From: Oscillospiraceae bacterium
Lineage (GTDB): Bacteria > Bacillota > Clostridia > Oscillospirales > Oscillospiraceae
Assembly (NCBI GenBank): GCA_022846075.1
Contig: AP025582.1
Coordinates: 1,302,001-1,366,000, forward strand
DNA length: 64,000 bases
Reading direction: 5' to 3'
The translations under genes were made by a program, and so were the position numbers. The notes beneath the pieces are model-generated. The model searched no databases. It was not told the origin of the DNA and saw only the letters and a program-made list of their open reading frames with translations. This document shows, piece after piece, positions 44,572 to 53,685 of the stretch (position 1 is the first letter of the stretch; every line of letters starts with the position of its first letter).

Positions 44572-45435
44572 ATGAACGAATACCTAAAGCAATATATTGA
44601 ACTCCAAAAGCAGTTTCGGGAGACAGAAGGAGATCCGGACAGTGTCCGTGCTCTCTATGCCTTCAAGGAGAAACTGGAGCAGAGTGAGGATCAGCAGGCC
44701 AAGGCGGTGCTGGTGGATGTGTATGATCTGCTGGACTTCAAGAAGGATGCCTACGAACTGCTCTGCCAAATCGGAAATCGTTCCGATAAAAAGACCCTCA
44801 AGCGGCTGGGCGTCTTGAAGGACTATGCGGAAAACTGGGGCAATCATTACGCCCTCCCCAAGCCCAAAACGCCGGAGGAAAAGCAGAACGAGAAGGAGCG
44901 GCAGGCCCAGCTGGGTCTGCCCACCTTCCAGTATCACCCCAATCCGCTGGAAACTGGCACTTTTGAGGAGTCCGCGGATGGCGTTGCCTGCGACTGCTGC
45001 GGCAGGATGACCCACATTTTCTATACAGGTCCCTTTTACTCAGTGGAGGATGTTGAACATCTGTGCCCGGAGTGTATCTCCAGCGGTGAGGCGGCCCGGA
45101 AATATGACGGCAGTTTTCAGGATGATTACGCTGTGGATGATGGTGTGGACGATCCGGAGAAGCTGGACGAGCTGATCCACCGCACCCCCGGCTACTCCGG
45201 CTGGCAGCAGGAATACTGGCGCGCCCACTGCGGCGACTTCTGCGCCTTTTTGGGCTATGTGGGCGCCAGAGAACTGCGGGCACTGGGTGTGCTGGAGGAT
45301 GTGCTGGACGATCCCATGTGGGACGAGGAGCAAAAAGAAATGATCCAGGAATCTGTCAATGGCGGGCATCTGCAATGCTATCTGTTCCAGTGCCTCCACT
45401 GCGGAAAGCACCTGGTCTGGATGGATTTTGATTGA
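44572..45435 (+). CDS. CbrC-family (UPF0167) protein
   Basis: 287 residues; ATG 44572 lies 8 nt behind GGGAGG, while an in-frame GTG at 44566 is too close. The C-terminal ~175 residues match CbrC: LPTFQYHPNPLETGTFEESA, then ACDCCGRMTHIFYTGPFYS, HLCPECISSGEAARKYDGSF and CLHCGKHLVWMDFD (zinc-binding Cys pairs). In E. coli CbrC gives tolerance to colicin E2, a DNase bacteriocin. The N-terminal ~110 residues are a helical extension. This fits the defensive theme of the array. Confidence 0.85.
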   Translation: MNEYLKQYIELQKQFRETEGDPDSVRALYAFKEKLEQSEDQQAKAVLVDVYDLLDFKKDAYELLCQIGNRSDKKTLKRLGVLKDYAENWGNHYALPKPKTPEEKQNEKERQAQLGLPTFQYHPNPLETGTFEESADGVACDCCGRMTHIFYTGPFYSVEDVEHLCPECISSGEAARKYDGSFQDDYAVDDGVDDPEKLDELIHRTPGYSGWQQEYWRAHCGDFCAFLGYVGARELRALGVLEDVLDDPMWDEEQKEMIQESVNGGHLQCYLFQCLHCGKHLVWMDFD

Positions 45436-45462
45436 GGAGTTTTCAAAAGGTGGATACAAACG

Positions 45463-45741
45463 ATGAAAACCAAAACACTGACCATTCAACTGAATGATGC
45501 ACGACTGCCCATCCTACCGTTAGAACCGGAAGCCCACCTCTCCTTTACTACTCATGATGATGGAAATGAATTGGAGTTAACGGGAAACCGGGCTGGGCTG
45601 CTCCTATTGGCGAAAGCCGCGCTGGGTATGGCGGAAACCATTCGTGAGGATGGATTTCATATCCATTTGGATGACCTGTATGACATCAACGCCGAGGGGA
45701 AAAGCATCCTGATCCGAAAGGAGGAACGGTCAAAACCATGA
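45463..45741 (+). CDS. Imm32-like immunity protein
   Basis: 92 residues. The pattern LELTGNRAGLLLLAKAALGM then HIHLDDLYDINAEGKSILIR matches Imm32-type small immunity proteins (a TGN-x-GL-x-x-LA helix followed by H-x-HL strand). It is slightly overlapped by the start of the next gene. No membrane segment. Confidence 0.65.
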   Translation: MKTKTLTIQLNDARLPILPLEPEAHLSFTTHDDGNELELTGNRAGLLLLAKAALGMAETIREDGFHIHLDDLYDINAEGKSILIRKEERSKP

Positions 45742-46850
45742 TTGAAAAAACCTTCCTCAACTCCGCCACAAACAAGCAGTGGCGGATTGAAATTGACGGA
45801 CATACCATCCGAACTTGCTTGAATGGTGGGAAGGTCAAGGAGATCCTGTGCGACTCCGCCTTCCAGGTCAAGAGCAAGGCGGCCAGCGCCATGATGGGCC
45901 AGATGCGGAAAGGATTTGTCTATCAGAATCCGGATGCCGCCGTTGGCGAAGCGCGGTGCCATCGGTTTATTGGAAAGGACAGCAACGGCTTTATGCCCTT
46001 AGCCACCACCCTCACACGGGATGACTTCTTCCTGACGCGGGTGGTAGGCGATTTTGAGGACGAGATCCTCTATCACTTCAATGGCAGCGGGGAGAGCCTT
46101 GAAACGGTCTCTCTGGGTGCCAAGCGGATGACCTATGAGCAGGTCCTCTGCTCCAATGACACCCTTCTTCTGAACAACAGCTATCTTCTCCAGCAGTTCT
46201 CGCTCCGCACCCATGAGGTCACGCCCTTTGCCAACAAGAAAAACAGCATGAAGACCATGCTGGATGCCAGTGGCGACCTGGCCCTGTGGTACACGGGCGA
46301 GGAGATCGTCGTCTTTGCCTTTGGCAGCAACACGAAAGTGTGGCGGGAAACGGTAAAATGCAAGAAGTCAAAAGATCCGAATTTTGCCTATTACTGCTTT
46401 GGAATGCTCTCTCCCCGGCAGAGCAAAGCGGCCTACCGCGTCACCGAGGGTGAGTATGTGCTGGTCGATTTGAAGTCCGCAAAAAAAGTAGTGATTCCCA
46501 ATGAGGGCTGGCATCCCTTCTTCTCTCCGGATGACCAATGCTTCTCGGTGGGCGGCAAGTTCTATTTGACCCAGACCGGAGAGGAGATAGCCAATCCGTT
46601 CCCGTTTTCCGTCCGGCAGGGGCTAAGTTTTTCGGATACCTGCGTGGTGCGGACAAGGGGCAGCCTGATGGCTGTTCAGCAGGATCGTGGCAGCTCCCCC
46701 ATAGAGCTGTGGGATACCGGCAGCGGCCAACTGCTGGCCACCATCGACGACCACTTTGTGGTGCGGCAGGTGAATTTTGCGTTCACCAAGAGCGCACTTG
46801 TCCTGCACACCGATTACGGGGCCATGAGCATCTATTCCTGCGCCCTCTGA
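45738..46850 (+). CDS. WGR-domain plus beta-propeller-like protein
   Basis: 370 residues, overlapping the previous stop by 4 nt. The N-terminal ~65 residues (KTFLNSATNKQWRIEIDGHT, followed by KVKEILCDSAFQVKSKAASA) resemble a WGR domain. The remaining ~300 residues carry propeller-like repeats (SLRTHEVTPFANKKNSMKTM; DASGDLALWYTGEEIVVFAF). WGR domains bind nucleic acid or proteins in PARP-type contexts and also occur in bacterial immunity loci, which fits the neighbouring NADAR enzyme, though a functional link is only inferred. Confidence 0.7.
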   Translation: MIEKTFLNSATNKQWRIEIDGHTIRTCLNGGKVKEILCDSAFQVKSKAASAMMGQMRKGFVYQNPDAAVGEARCHRFIGKDSNGFMPLATTLTRDDFFLTRVVGDFEDEILYHFNGSGESLETVSLGAKRMTYEQVLCSNDTLLLNNSYLLQQFSLRTHEVTPFANKKNSMKTMLDASGDLALWYTGEEIVVFAFGSNTKVWRETVKCKKSKDPNFAYYCFGMLSPRQSKAAYRVTEGEYVLVDLKSAKKVVIPNEGWHPFFSPDDQCFSVGGKFYLTQTGEEIANPFPFSVRQGLSFSDTCVVRTRGSLMAVQQDRGSSPIELWDTGSGQLLATIDDHFVVRQVNFAFTKSALVLHTDYGAMSIYSCAL

Positions 46851-46906
46851 AACGGAGAAGTGAACGATTATATTCATTTTTGCGATGGAAAAATAGTGGG
46901 GGTACC

Positions 46907-47296
46907 ATGAACTTTAACGAAGCAATGCAAATGCTTGGAAGCAAGCTGCAAGGAAAGTACGGACATTTAGGCTTTAAGTATAAAAAATCCGACAAAACAC
47001 TTACGAGGCACAGTAAAAATTTCACCTATATGATTGCTTTTTCCTCATTCGGCGGGAACACAAAGGATAACATAGGTATAGAGGTTTGCTATATCATCAA
47101 CACCCGTCCATACGACCCTTATGGTTATGCCAAACCAGACATCAACACACAACCACTGTTTTACAGTTTAAGAGACAATGAAATATATCTTGATATAGGA
47201 AATGAAGAAAAAATTGACAATGCCTTTGAGATTGTTTGTCAGTGGATGGATCAATTACTGATTCCAAAAATGAATGAGCTTTGTGCTATTGAGTAA
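46907..47296 (+). CDS. DUF4304-like immunity protein, AT-rich insertion
   Basis: 129 residues; start ATG 46907 with GGGGG upstream. The sequence LQGKYGHLGFKYKKSDKTLT then RHSKNFTYMIAFSSFGGNTK fits the DUF4304 pattern (a 'GFxxK' strand, then 'Rxxx' and a long amphipathic strand). The gene is visibly AT-richer than both neighbours, with A-ending codons, suggesting recent acquisition from a different donor. Confidence 0.6.
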   Translation: MNFNEAMQMLGSKLQGKYGHLGFKYKKSDKTLTRHSKNFTYMIAFSSFGGNTKDNIGIEVCYIINTRPYDPYGYAKPDINTQPLFYSLRDNEIYLDIGNEEKIDNAFEIVCQWMDQLLIPKMNELCAIE

Positions 47297-47332
47297 TGTG
47301 GAAGTAATGGCAGAGAAAGAGCGTGGGCACCT

Positions 47333-48082
47333 ATGAACAAAGAATCATTGACTGCGAAACTCCTGGACTTGGCTGAGGGACGGGAAACACCTGAAACCTG
47401 GCAGAACTGGTGGGACGAACATGAGACGGAGCTGGAAGCCCTGCTGAGTCGTGGTGAATTTTTGAAACTGAAGCCCCGCCGACATGGTTTTCAGTGGGTC
47501 CCGGTATTGGGCAGCCAAAAGGGAGCCATCGCCATTCTGGAAAAGAGCGGCACAGCATTTGAGGCCAGCAATCTCTACCAGGAGCAGTATCTGGCCGAGC
47601 TGGACGCTTTCTGCAAGGAGCAGGAGCGAGTGCAGCGGGAAAAGCAAAAGGAATTCAAGACCAACAACCCGGAGTTGTTTGGCCGATACCCCAAGTTCTC
47701 CAAGGCGTTGGCAAAGGGGCTTGACCCCTCTGACGAGATCCAGCCTGCCGCCACGGAGGAGCAGATCAGGAATCAAGAAAGCGTGCTGGACTTCACGCTC
47801 CCGTCCCAGGTGCGGGAGTTCTTCCTACTGACCGCAGGCATCAATGTATCCACAGGCGTAATCGTTGAACTCTCTGGAACATTTCATCTGACCATCCATG
47901 GAGAGCGGTATTGTGTGCTGGGCGAGTTCTGGAAAGAAGCGGACGGCGACCAACTTCTGCTCCGCCCCGGCGAGGAAACCATCTGGTACTACGCCCATGA
48001 GCAGGACAAGGTAAAGCGCCTCTGCAATGATATGACAGAACTGCTGGAGAAGAAATTGGCGAGGTATCTCAATGAGCACTGA
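47333..48082 (+). CDS. SMI1/KNR4 (SUKH) family protein with N-terminal extension
   Basis: 249 residues. The C-terminal ~125 residues carry the SUKH core: ATEEQIRNQESVLDFTLPSQ, then VREFFLLTAGINVSTGVIVE and the final TELLEKKLARYL helix. The N-terminal ~110 residues are a helical domain with a Trp-rich start (ETWQNWWDEHETELEALLSR). SUKH proteins bind and neutralise diverse toxins. It overlaps the next gene. Confidence 0.75.
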   Translation: MNKESLTAKLLDLAEGRETPETWQNWWDEHETELEALLSRGEFLKLKPRRHGFQWVPVLGSQKGAIAILEKSGTAFEASNLYQEQYLAELDAFCKEQERVQREKQKEFKTNNPELFGRYPKFSKALAKGLDPSDEIQPAATEEQIRNQESVLDFTLPSQVREFFLLTAGINVSTGVIVELSGTFHLTIHGERYCVLGEFWKEADGDQLLLRPGEETIWYYAHEQDKVKRLCNDMTELLEKKLARYLNEH

Positions 48083-48827
48083 AAACATCGCCCATGAAAA
48101 GCGCTATCGAGACTGGCTGGCGCAGTATGATGCTATGTTTGCACCGGAGAACCGATCTCCTCAGCAAGACGAGCAGTTTCCGCTGACGGATGGATACTCC
48201 ATCCGCTCCAAAGCCTACATCTATGACGGCGATCTGCATCTCTGCGGCAGCGAGAGCGAACTGCTGGACAATGAGGGCAAGGTGCGGTATGCTTGGCGTA
48301 ATCTGGACACGGATGGTGAATTCTGCTCCCTGTTTCGTCACCGCAACGGAAAGCACTATCTGATTTTCCGTACAGAACTGTATGGATACAGCGTCCTGGA
48401 GGTGGAGAGCGGACAGGAGATGCACTATGTCCCTGCCTGTGTCCACCCAGAGGAGGGTCAGAAGACCGAGGAAGTGTTCATCTGGACCGGCGCGGACTAT
48501 GACCCTGGCACGGATCTGCTGGCTGTCACCGGCTGCATCTGGGCCTGTCCCTACTCCACTATCGTGCTGGACTTTTCCTGCCCACTCCAGCCACAGCTCC
48601 CGGAGCGTTGGCTGGATCTGCGGCACATCGTTGACCCGGATGATACCCGGTTTGACGATATTGAGTTTGTCCGCTGGGACAGCGACAGCTTGCTTCTTCG
48701 TGGCTGCGACACAGAGGATGACCGGTGGAAAGAAATAGCCATTCAAATAGGACAGATTCAACAATCCCTGATGGAAAGGCAAAAGTGTCTGCCATGCGAA
48801 AAGGATTTATGGCATAAGGAAGAATGA
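48072..48827 (+). CDS. Unknown immunity-like protein (251 residues)
   Basis: It starts 11 nt before the previous stop. Predominantly beta, for example AYIYDGDLHLCGSESELLDN, KHYLIFRTELYGYSVLEVES and WDSDSLLLRGCDTEDDRWKE, possibly a small propeller or sandwich. Family not recognised. Confidence 0.55.
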   Translation: MSTENIAHEKRYRDWLAQYDAMFAPENRSPQQDEQFPLTDGYSIRSKAYIYDGDLHLCGSESELLDNEGKVRYAWRNLDTDGEFCSLFRHRNGKHYLIFRTELYGYSVLEVESGQEMHYVPACVHPEEGQKTEEVFIWTGADYDPGTDLLAVTGCIWACPYSTIVLDFSCPLQPQLPERWLDLRHIVDPDDTRFDDIEFVRWDSDSLLLRGCDTEDDRWKEIAIQIGQIQQSLMERQKCLPCEKDLWHKEE

Positions 48828-49180
48828 AAATGACATTAGAAGAAATGTTCTGTGATCTCTATGATAAATATGGTAACGATTTTAACTGGTATATGATCCC
48901 CTTCGCACAGGCAGACGGGGCATTTGTTGCTGAACTAAACAAAGAAATGGGACAAGACCACTTCTTATACGGCAAAAAAATCTGGGCGGCTGCGAAGTGT
49001 GAATCCAATGATGATGTGTTATATGTTCTCAGAAACGGAATGGGACGGGACATTTACTATCTGGTCCATTTGACTTACTCAGCACATAATGCGGACGGAT
49101 TTCCCCAGTATGAGGAGTTTGCAGATCTATTTGCAGTAAAAGAATTTATAGAACGATCCTATATTGAGGGTTATATGTGA
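48824..49180 (+). CDS. Unknown immunity-like protein (118 residues)
   Basis: It overlaps the previous stop (ATGA-type). Helix/strand mixture with FAQADGAFVAELNKEMGQDH and YYLVHLTYSAHNADGFPQYE. The family pattern 'LVHLTYS...N..G.P.Y..F' recurs in predicted immunity proteins. It is somewhat more AT-rich than the neighbours, hinting at separate origin. Confidence 0.55.
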   Translation: MKMTLEEMFCDLYDKYGNDFNWYMIPFAQADGAFVAELNKEMGQDHFLYGKKIWAAAKCESNDDVLYVLRNGMGRDIYYLVHLTYSAHNADGFPQYEEFADLFAVKEFIERSYIEGYM

Positions 49181-49247
49181 TCTTCAAATTTTAATTTGTG
49201 AGGAATCTACCCTTGCCCACAATGGCATCAGAAAGGAGGCGGCCACT

Positions 49248-49763
49248 ATGTCAACCTGGAGCGGAATCCGGAACAAATTAGAGAATGACTACCTGTGTCC
49301 GGCACTCCGGGGCCACATCCAGTATTTTGCCACCAGTTACAGCAAAAGTGCTGACCATGAGGGCCGGGCGGCCATTCGCATGGACGGCGTGGAGGTGCTG
49401 CGGAGCAACTACTACACCTATTTTGAGAATGTGTGGACGAAATTTCATCACTTGCGGTCCACAACGCTAAAAGATTGCGACTCTGCAAAAGAGGCCATTA
49501 ACCAGGCTCATGCCTTTGCGCTGGAGCAGGGCACCTTTGACCAAAAGGTGTTCTATGAGGCGTTTGGTATCTTTGACAACCAGATCATCGAGAAAAGCCT
49601 TGTCAGCGAGAATCCTCTTGTCCGCATCTTTGCCCTTCTGGACCGCAGGCTGGGAAAGCGCCGCCTGCTGGCTTTGGAGGAATCCATGGAGCAGGAGCTG
49701 GACTGGGTGCGGGCCTTCTATGTGATCCGGATGCAGGCAGAAGGGCTGATGGAAAAAGAATAA
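49248..49763 (+). CDS. SF0329-family protein
   Basis: 171 residues; ATG 49248 follows AAAGGAGG. MSTWSGIRNKLENDYLCPAL then RGHIQYFATSYSKSADHEGR is the recurrent start of the SF0329 family, small helical proteins found in enterobacteria and Firmicutes, commonly in defence/immunity contexts. A C-terminal helix carries LLDRRLGKRRLLALEESMEQ. No catalytic motif. Confidence 0.7.
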   Translation: MSTWSGIRNKLENDYLCPALRGHIQYFATSYSKSADHEGRAAIRMDGVEVLRSNYYTYFENVWTKFHHLRSTTLKDCDSAKEAINQAHAFALEQGTFDQKVFYEAFGIFDNQIIEKSLVSENPLVRIFALLDRRLGKRRLLALEESMEQELDWVRAFYVIRMQAEGLMEKE

Positions 49764-49781
49764 CATTCAGGAGGAATTGCC

Positions 49782-50141
49782 ATGTCACAGATCGCATCCT
49801 TTTACCTTCTCAAAGACGGCCGGCGGCAGGAACTGTCCAACGGCGACTGCTCTGGCGCGGTCTATATGGCCATCTGGGACTGGTGTGAGAGCGAACTGGA
49901 TCTGGATGTCCGTTTTCCTGCTCCCCAGACGGAGGACACCCTGGACTGCGCTCTGCTGGAGGGAGAGCTGGCGTCTCAACTGCTGTCAGCTCTGCGGGAG
50001 CAGGACCTCCCGGAGCTGGCCGCTGAAATTGCCCCGGACTGGGATCTGCCCACCGAGGCGGTGCAAAGCGGGCTTGAAACGCTGCGCTCCCATCTGGAAC
50101 TGGTGCAGGGCGACGCTGCCCTGCTGTATGAGATGACTTGA
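49782..50141 (+). CDS. Small acidic immunity-like protein (119 residues)
   Basis: AGGAGG precedes ATG 49782. Strongly acidic, helical protein with aromatic N-terminus (SQIASFYLLKDGRRQELSNG; VYMAIWDWCESELDLDVRFP). No recognised family. The acidic character and position make a toxin-mimicking immunity role plausible but unproven. Confidence 0.5.
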   Translation: MSQIASFYLLKDGRRQELSNGDCSGAVYMAIWDWCESELDLDVRFPAPQTEDTLDCALLEGELASQLLSALREQDLPELAAEIAPDWDLPTEAVQSGLETLRSHLELVQGDAALLYEMT

Positions 50142-50176
50142 CGGGGCCATGCCCCATAGAATATTGCGAGGAAATT

Positions 50177-51385
50177 ATGATCGAAATCAAAGGAAAATAC
50201 AATGAGGCCAAGATCTTCACCGATGTGGTGGACAGCGCCTCCATCGCACAGGTTCAGGAACTGTGCAATCAGGAATTTACGGCGGGTAGCCGCATCCGGC
50301 TCATGCCCGACATTCACGCCGGGGCGGGCTGTACTATCGGCACCACCATGACCATCACCGACAAGGTGGTGCCCAATCTGGTGGGTGTGGACATCGGGTG
50401 CGGCATGGAGACCACCCGCATCCGGGAGGGGCGGCTGGAGCTTCAAAAGCTGGACAAGCTGATTTATGAAAAGATCCCCTCCGGCTTCTCCATCCGGGAT
50501 AAGGCCCACCGCTACCTCAATGAGATCGACCTGAGTGAGTTGTGCTGTGCCCGCCATGTGGATCTCCTCCGGGCGGAAAAAAGCATCGGTACGCTGGGTG
50601 GTGGGAACCACTTCATTGAGGTGGACAAGGACGACGAGGGAAATCTCTACATCGTGGTCCACTCCGGCAGCCGTCACTTGGGTGTGGAGGTGGCCAGCTA
50701 TTACCAGGAGGCGGGCTATAAGGTGCTCAACCGCACTGACGATGCCTCCATCGAGGCGCTGATTGCCCGAATGAAAGCGGAGGGCCGGGAGAAGGAGATC
50801 CAGAAAGAACTGAAGAAACTGAAAAACCTCAAGCAAACCAACATCCCCAAGGCCCTGGCCTATGTGTCCGGAGAGTTGTTTGAGCAGTATATCCACGACA
50901 TGAAGATCGTCCAGCACTTCGCCATGCTCAACCGGCAGGCCATGATGGACGAGATCGTCAAAGGCATGAAGCTCCATGTGGAGGAGCAGTTCACCACCAT
51001 CCACAACTATATCGATACCGACGCCATGATCCTGCGGAAAGGAGCTGTGTCCGCCAAAGAGGGCGAGCGACTGCTCATCCCCATCAATATGCGGGACGGG
51101 AGCCTGCTCTGCGTGGGCAAGGGTAACGAGGATTGGAACTGCTCTGCTCCCCACGGCGCCGGCCGCCTGATGAGCCGGGCGGACGCCAAACAGTCCTTCA
51201 CGGTGTCTGAATTCAAAAAGCAGATGGCAGAGGTCTACACCACCTCGGTGAGCAAGGCCACCCTGGATGAGTGCCCCATGGCCTACAAGGGGATGCAGGA
51301 CATTCTGGATAATATCGGCCCTACGGCGGATGTGGTAAAGATCATCCGCCCTATCTACAACTTCAAGGCCGGGGACGAGGATTGA
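50177..51385 (+). CDS. rtcB: RtcB-family RNA ligase
   Basis: 402 residues from ATG 50177 (GCGAGGAAA). The Mn-binding block is GVDIGCGMETTR (about 69-81), then GGGNHFIEVDKD (about 141), HSGSRHLGV (about 162) and HGAGRLMS (about 326, bearing the guanylylated His). RtcB joins 2',3'-cyclic phosphate ends to 5'-OH ends, repairing RNA such as tRNA cut by ribonuclease toxins. In E. coli-like operons it is paired with RtcA; here it stands alone in the immunity array, so repair of toxin-cleaved RNA is the natural inference. Confidence 0.9.
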   Translation: MIEIKGKYNEAKIFTDVVDSASIAQVQELCNQEFTAGSRIRLMPDIHAGAGCTIGTTMTITDKVVPNLVGVDIGCGMETTRIREGRLELQKLDKLIYEKIPSGFSIRDKAHRYLNEIDLSELCCARHVDLLRAEKSIGTLGGGNHFIEVDKDDEGNLYIVVHSGSRHLGVEVASYYQEAGYKVLNRTDDASIEALIARMKAEGREKEIQKELKKLKNLKQTNIPKALAYVSGELFEQYIHDMKIVQHFAMLNRQAMMDEIVKGMKLHVEEQFTTIHNYIDTDAMILRKGAVSAKEGERLLIPINMRDGSLLCVGKGNEDWNCSAPHGAGRLMSRADAKQSFTVSEFKKQMAEVYTTSVSKATLDECPMAYKGMQDILDNIGPTADVVKIIRPIYNFKAGDED

Positions 51386-51394
51386 CGAAGCAGT

Positions 51395-52039
51395 ATGCTG
51401 GCAGGAAAATTTCAAAAAGCAATTACCGGCCTTGGCATGGAGCGGCTGGAGCATCCATTGTTCTACCATGCGCCGGTGGGCATTCGTTTTGAGATCGGCG
51501 GGGAGGAACCAATCTATCTGGACAGGCGTGCGGCGAAGCTGAAAACCAACCCCGCTTATGTTCAGGGGGCGCTGGACCGAGCCGCCGCGATCTATCGGGC
51601 ACTTCCGGCGGTGCCGGACCTTCTGCGGATCGACGGGTATCCCGATGAAGAACCCGCCGAGTCCCTGCTGACCGTTATCCGGCAGCGAGTGGGACTCCCA
51701 GTTCCCGATGAGCAACTTCCAGCCACAGAGCTGGACGAAGATGGGGATACCCATGCACAAGTGCAGTTTTACTGGGATCTCAGCAAGATCAGATTTCAAC
51801 CAGAGCTGCTTCTGCGGGAAATCATTCTGGGGGGCATCGGCGGCTGGAACGGCTTTGTGTCCAGCGTCTATCTGACAGGGCCGGGACCGTTCCTCTACCA
51901 CTTGTACGATGACCGTGGGCTGGATGTGCTGGGCGGCTCACAGAAGCTGCTATTGCCGCTCTATCATCAATTTCATGACTGGATCTTGGAATACGACCTG
52001 GAGAAGATTGACCAGATGTTCGCTCCAGCAAAAGAATGA
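51395..52039 (+). CDS. DUF3885-domain protein
   Basis: 214 residues. The C-terminal ~60 residues (FLYHLYDDRGLDVLGGSQKL, then YHQFHDWILEYDLEKIDQMF) are the DUF3885 pattern of small immunity-associated proteins. The N-terminal half holds FRIEIG-like strands (PVGIRFEIGGEEPIYLDRRA). It starts 9 nt behind the RtcB stop. No active-site motif. Confidence 0.7.
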   Translation: MLAGKFQKAITGLGMERLEHPLFYHAPVGIRFEIGGEEPIYLDRRAAKLKTNPAYVQGALDRAAAIYRALPAVPDLLRIDGYPDEEPAESLLTVIRQRVGLPVPDEQLPATELDEDGDTHAQVQFYWDLSKIRFQPELLLREIILGGIGGWNGFVSSVYLTGPGPFLYHLYDDRGLDVLGGSQKLLLPLYHQFHDWILEYDLEKIDQMFAPAKE

Positions 52040-52066
52040 CCGCATAACAGAAAAGGAGGCATTGCT

Positions 52067-52846
52067 ATGGGACTTGACATCTACGCCGGGACGCTGACCC
52101 GGTACTATTCTCACAACTGGAAAACTGTTGTTCAGCAGTGGGCGGAGGAAAACGGATATGCCTTCAACCGGATCACGCCGGATGGAGAACCCGCCGACAA
52201 CGAGGAGGAGCTGTCCCCGGCTGAGGTTCAGGCGGCGGTGGAGAACTGGCGGGATCAGATCCTGGCCGCCATTTCCCAGCCGGACCAGCCACCCTACACT
52301 CCCTGGCCGGAGGACAACGAGCGGCCCTATTACACCGACAAGCCGGATTGGGATACCTTCGGCGCTATGCTGCTGGTGGCTGCCTGCCATACATACGGGG
52401 AATCAGTGCCTCCCACCGTGGAGAAGGACTGGAACTTCGGGGAGCATCCCCTGATTGCCCGCCTTGCATCGGACGAGGAGCGGGTGTGGTCCCTGCTTCG
52501 GGGCGCGACTTGGTGGCTTCCCCTCACCGACAGCTTTCTATTCCAAGGCCCTCTGCCTACCGATGATCAGACGATGATCGCCACTTTGGTCGGTCTGCGG
52601 AAGGAGTTGGAAAAGCTGAACCATCTGGCATGGCAGGCCGATGAGGACACCATCCTTGGCTGGGCCGACACGGAGGGCTACCCGGTAGACGGAACCGTAG
52701 ACTCAGATGGACAGTACAGCAAGGCGGACATCCCGGAGCACACCCAGTATGACACCCAGTCCCTTGCCAAGTTCGCCTTCTCCATGTTCTGGCGGGCCAT
52801 GCGGTTTGCCGAGGAACAGCAGGTGCCTATCTTGCTTGATTACTAA
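52067..52846 (+). CDS. Conserved immunity-array protein (MGLDIYAG family)
   Basis: 259 residues; AAAGGAGG precedes ATG 52067. The start MGLDIYAGTLTRYYSHNWKT is a recurrent, well conserved N-terminus in predicted immunity loci of Firmicutes. The C-terminal helices hold AKFAFSMFWRAMRFAEEQQV. The family is familiar to me by sequence but has no assigned function. Confidence 0.6.
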   Translation: MGLDIYAGTLTRYYSHNWKTVVQQWAEENGYAFNRITPDGEPADNEEELSPAEVQAAVENWRDQILAAISQPDQPPYTPWPEDNERPYYTDKPDWDTFGAMLLVAACHTYGESVPPTVEKDWNFGEHPLIARLASDEERVWSLLRGATWWLPLTDSFLFQGPLPTDDQTMIATLVGLRKELEKLNHLAWQADEDTILGWADTEGYPVDGTVDSDGQYSKADIPEHTQYDTQSLAKFAFSMFWRAMRFAEEQQVPILLDY

Positions 52847-52857
52847 GGAGGACTTTT

Positions 52858-53571
52858 ATGGGATACGATGTAAGTTTTCACCCGATCTCGCCAGACGAAA
52901 TACAGGAATGGCATTTTACTCCCCTAACCTGGATACAGCAGGGACAGGAAGAAAAGGTTCTGGCCCTTGCCATGCAGCATGGAATCGAGGATTTCTATGC
53001 AGAAAAGTATCTGGACACCCTGCGGGTTGGGGCAGAGACAGAACCGGACGAGCTGTTTGATAAAAGCCATGGCTTTTACATTGCGGTGATCCAGGGCTTT
53101 TTCCGGGACTACTATTACACCCGGGGGAGTGCCTTTTCCTTTCTGGCGGAGGAGAAGCCGGAATATGCCCGGTACTTCACCCCCTGGGCGCAGGTGGTGC
53201 CCACTGCCTTACCCAACCCGGCAAAGAACCAGATCATTGAAAACTACTGCTCCGGCGTGTACCTGTCTCCAAATCAGGTTTTGCAGATTCTCCGGGATCT
53301 GGAGCAGGAACCAAAGGTACTGGAAGATCTGGAGAAACATTGGAGCGATGGGCAGTTTGCTGTTCTGAAAAAGGCTCTTACTGCTGCGGCTGAACTGGGC
53401 ACTGGTCTTCTGGAAGCCACCGAAGTAGTGGAACCGAATCCCCTTCACCCGAACGAAAGCACATGTTACTCCAACCTGTTCCACTGTGATCGTGATGGGG
53501 TGTATCTCTATATCGACATGGCTATGAAACAGATCGCCCAAGCAATGGAGCAAAATAAGTCCGACCCGTGA
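52858..53571 (+). CDS. Conserved immunity-array protein (MGYDVSFHPIS family)
   Basis: 237 residues; AAGGAGG precedes ATG 52858. The N-terminal MGYDVSFHPISPDEIQEWHF is a recurrent start in such arrays. A helical core follows, and a GVYLYIDMAMKQIAQAMEQN end. No catalytic residue can be named. It stands next to the MGLDIYAG gene, which suggests a conserved pair. Confidence 0.6.
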   Translation: MGYDVSFHPISPDEIQEWHFTPLTWIQQGQEEKVLALAMQHGIEDFYAEKYLDTLRVGAETEPDELFDKSHGFYIAVIQGFFRDYYYTRGSAFSFLAEEKPEYARYFTPWAQVVPTALPNPAKNQIIENYCSGVYLSPNQVLQILRDLEQEPKVLEDLEKHWSDGQFAVLKKALTAAAELGTGLLEATEVVEPNPLHPNESTCYSNLFHCDRDGVYLYIDMAMKQIAQAMEQNKSDP

Positions 53572-53685
53572 CGGCAGAAAATGAATCGGGAATGAGATGG
53601 TTTGTGCCTCTGTTTCCCTGCTCCATATTTGATTTGCAAATGACCGCTGAATCCCAGAAAAAGTTTTTGCAAGGAGGTGGAGACT

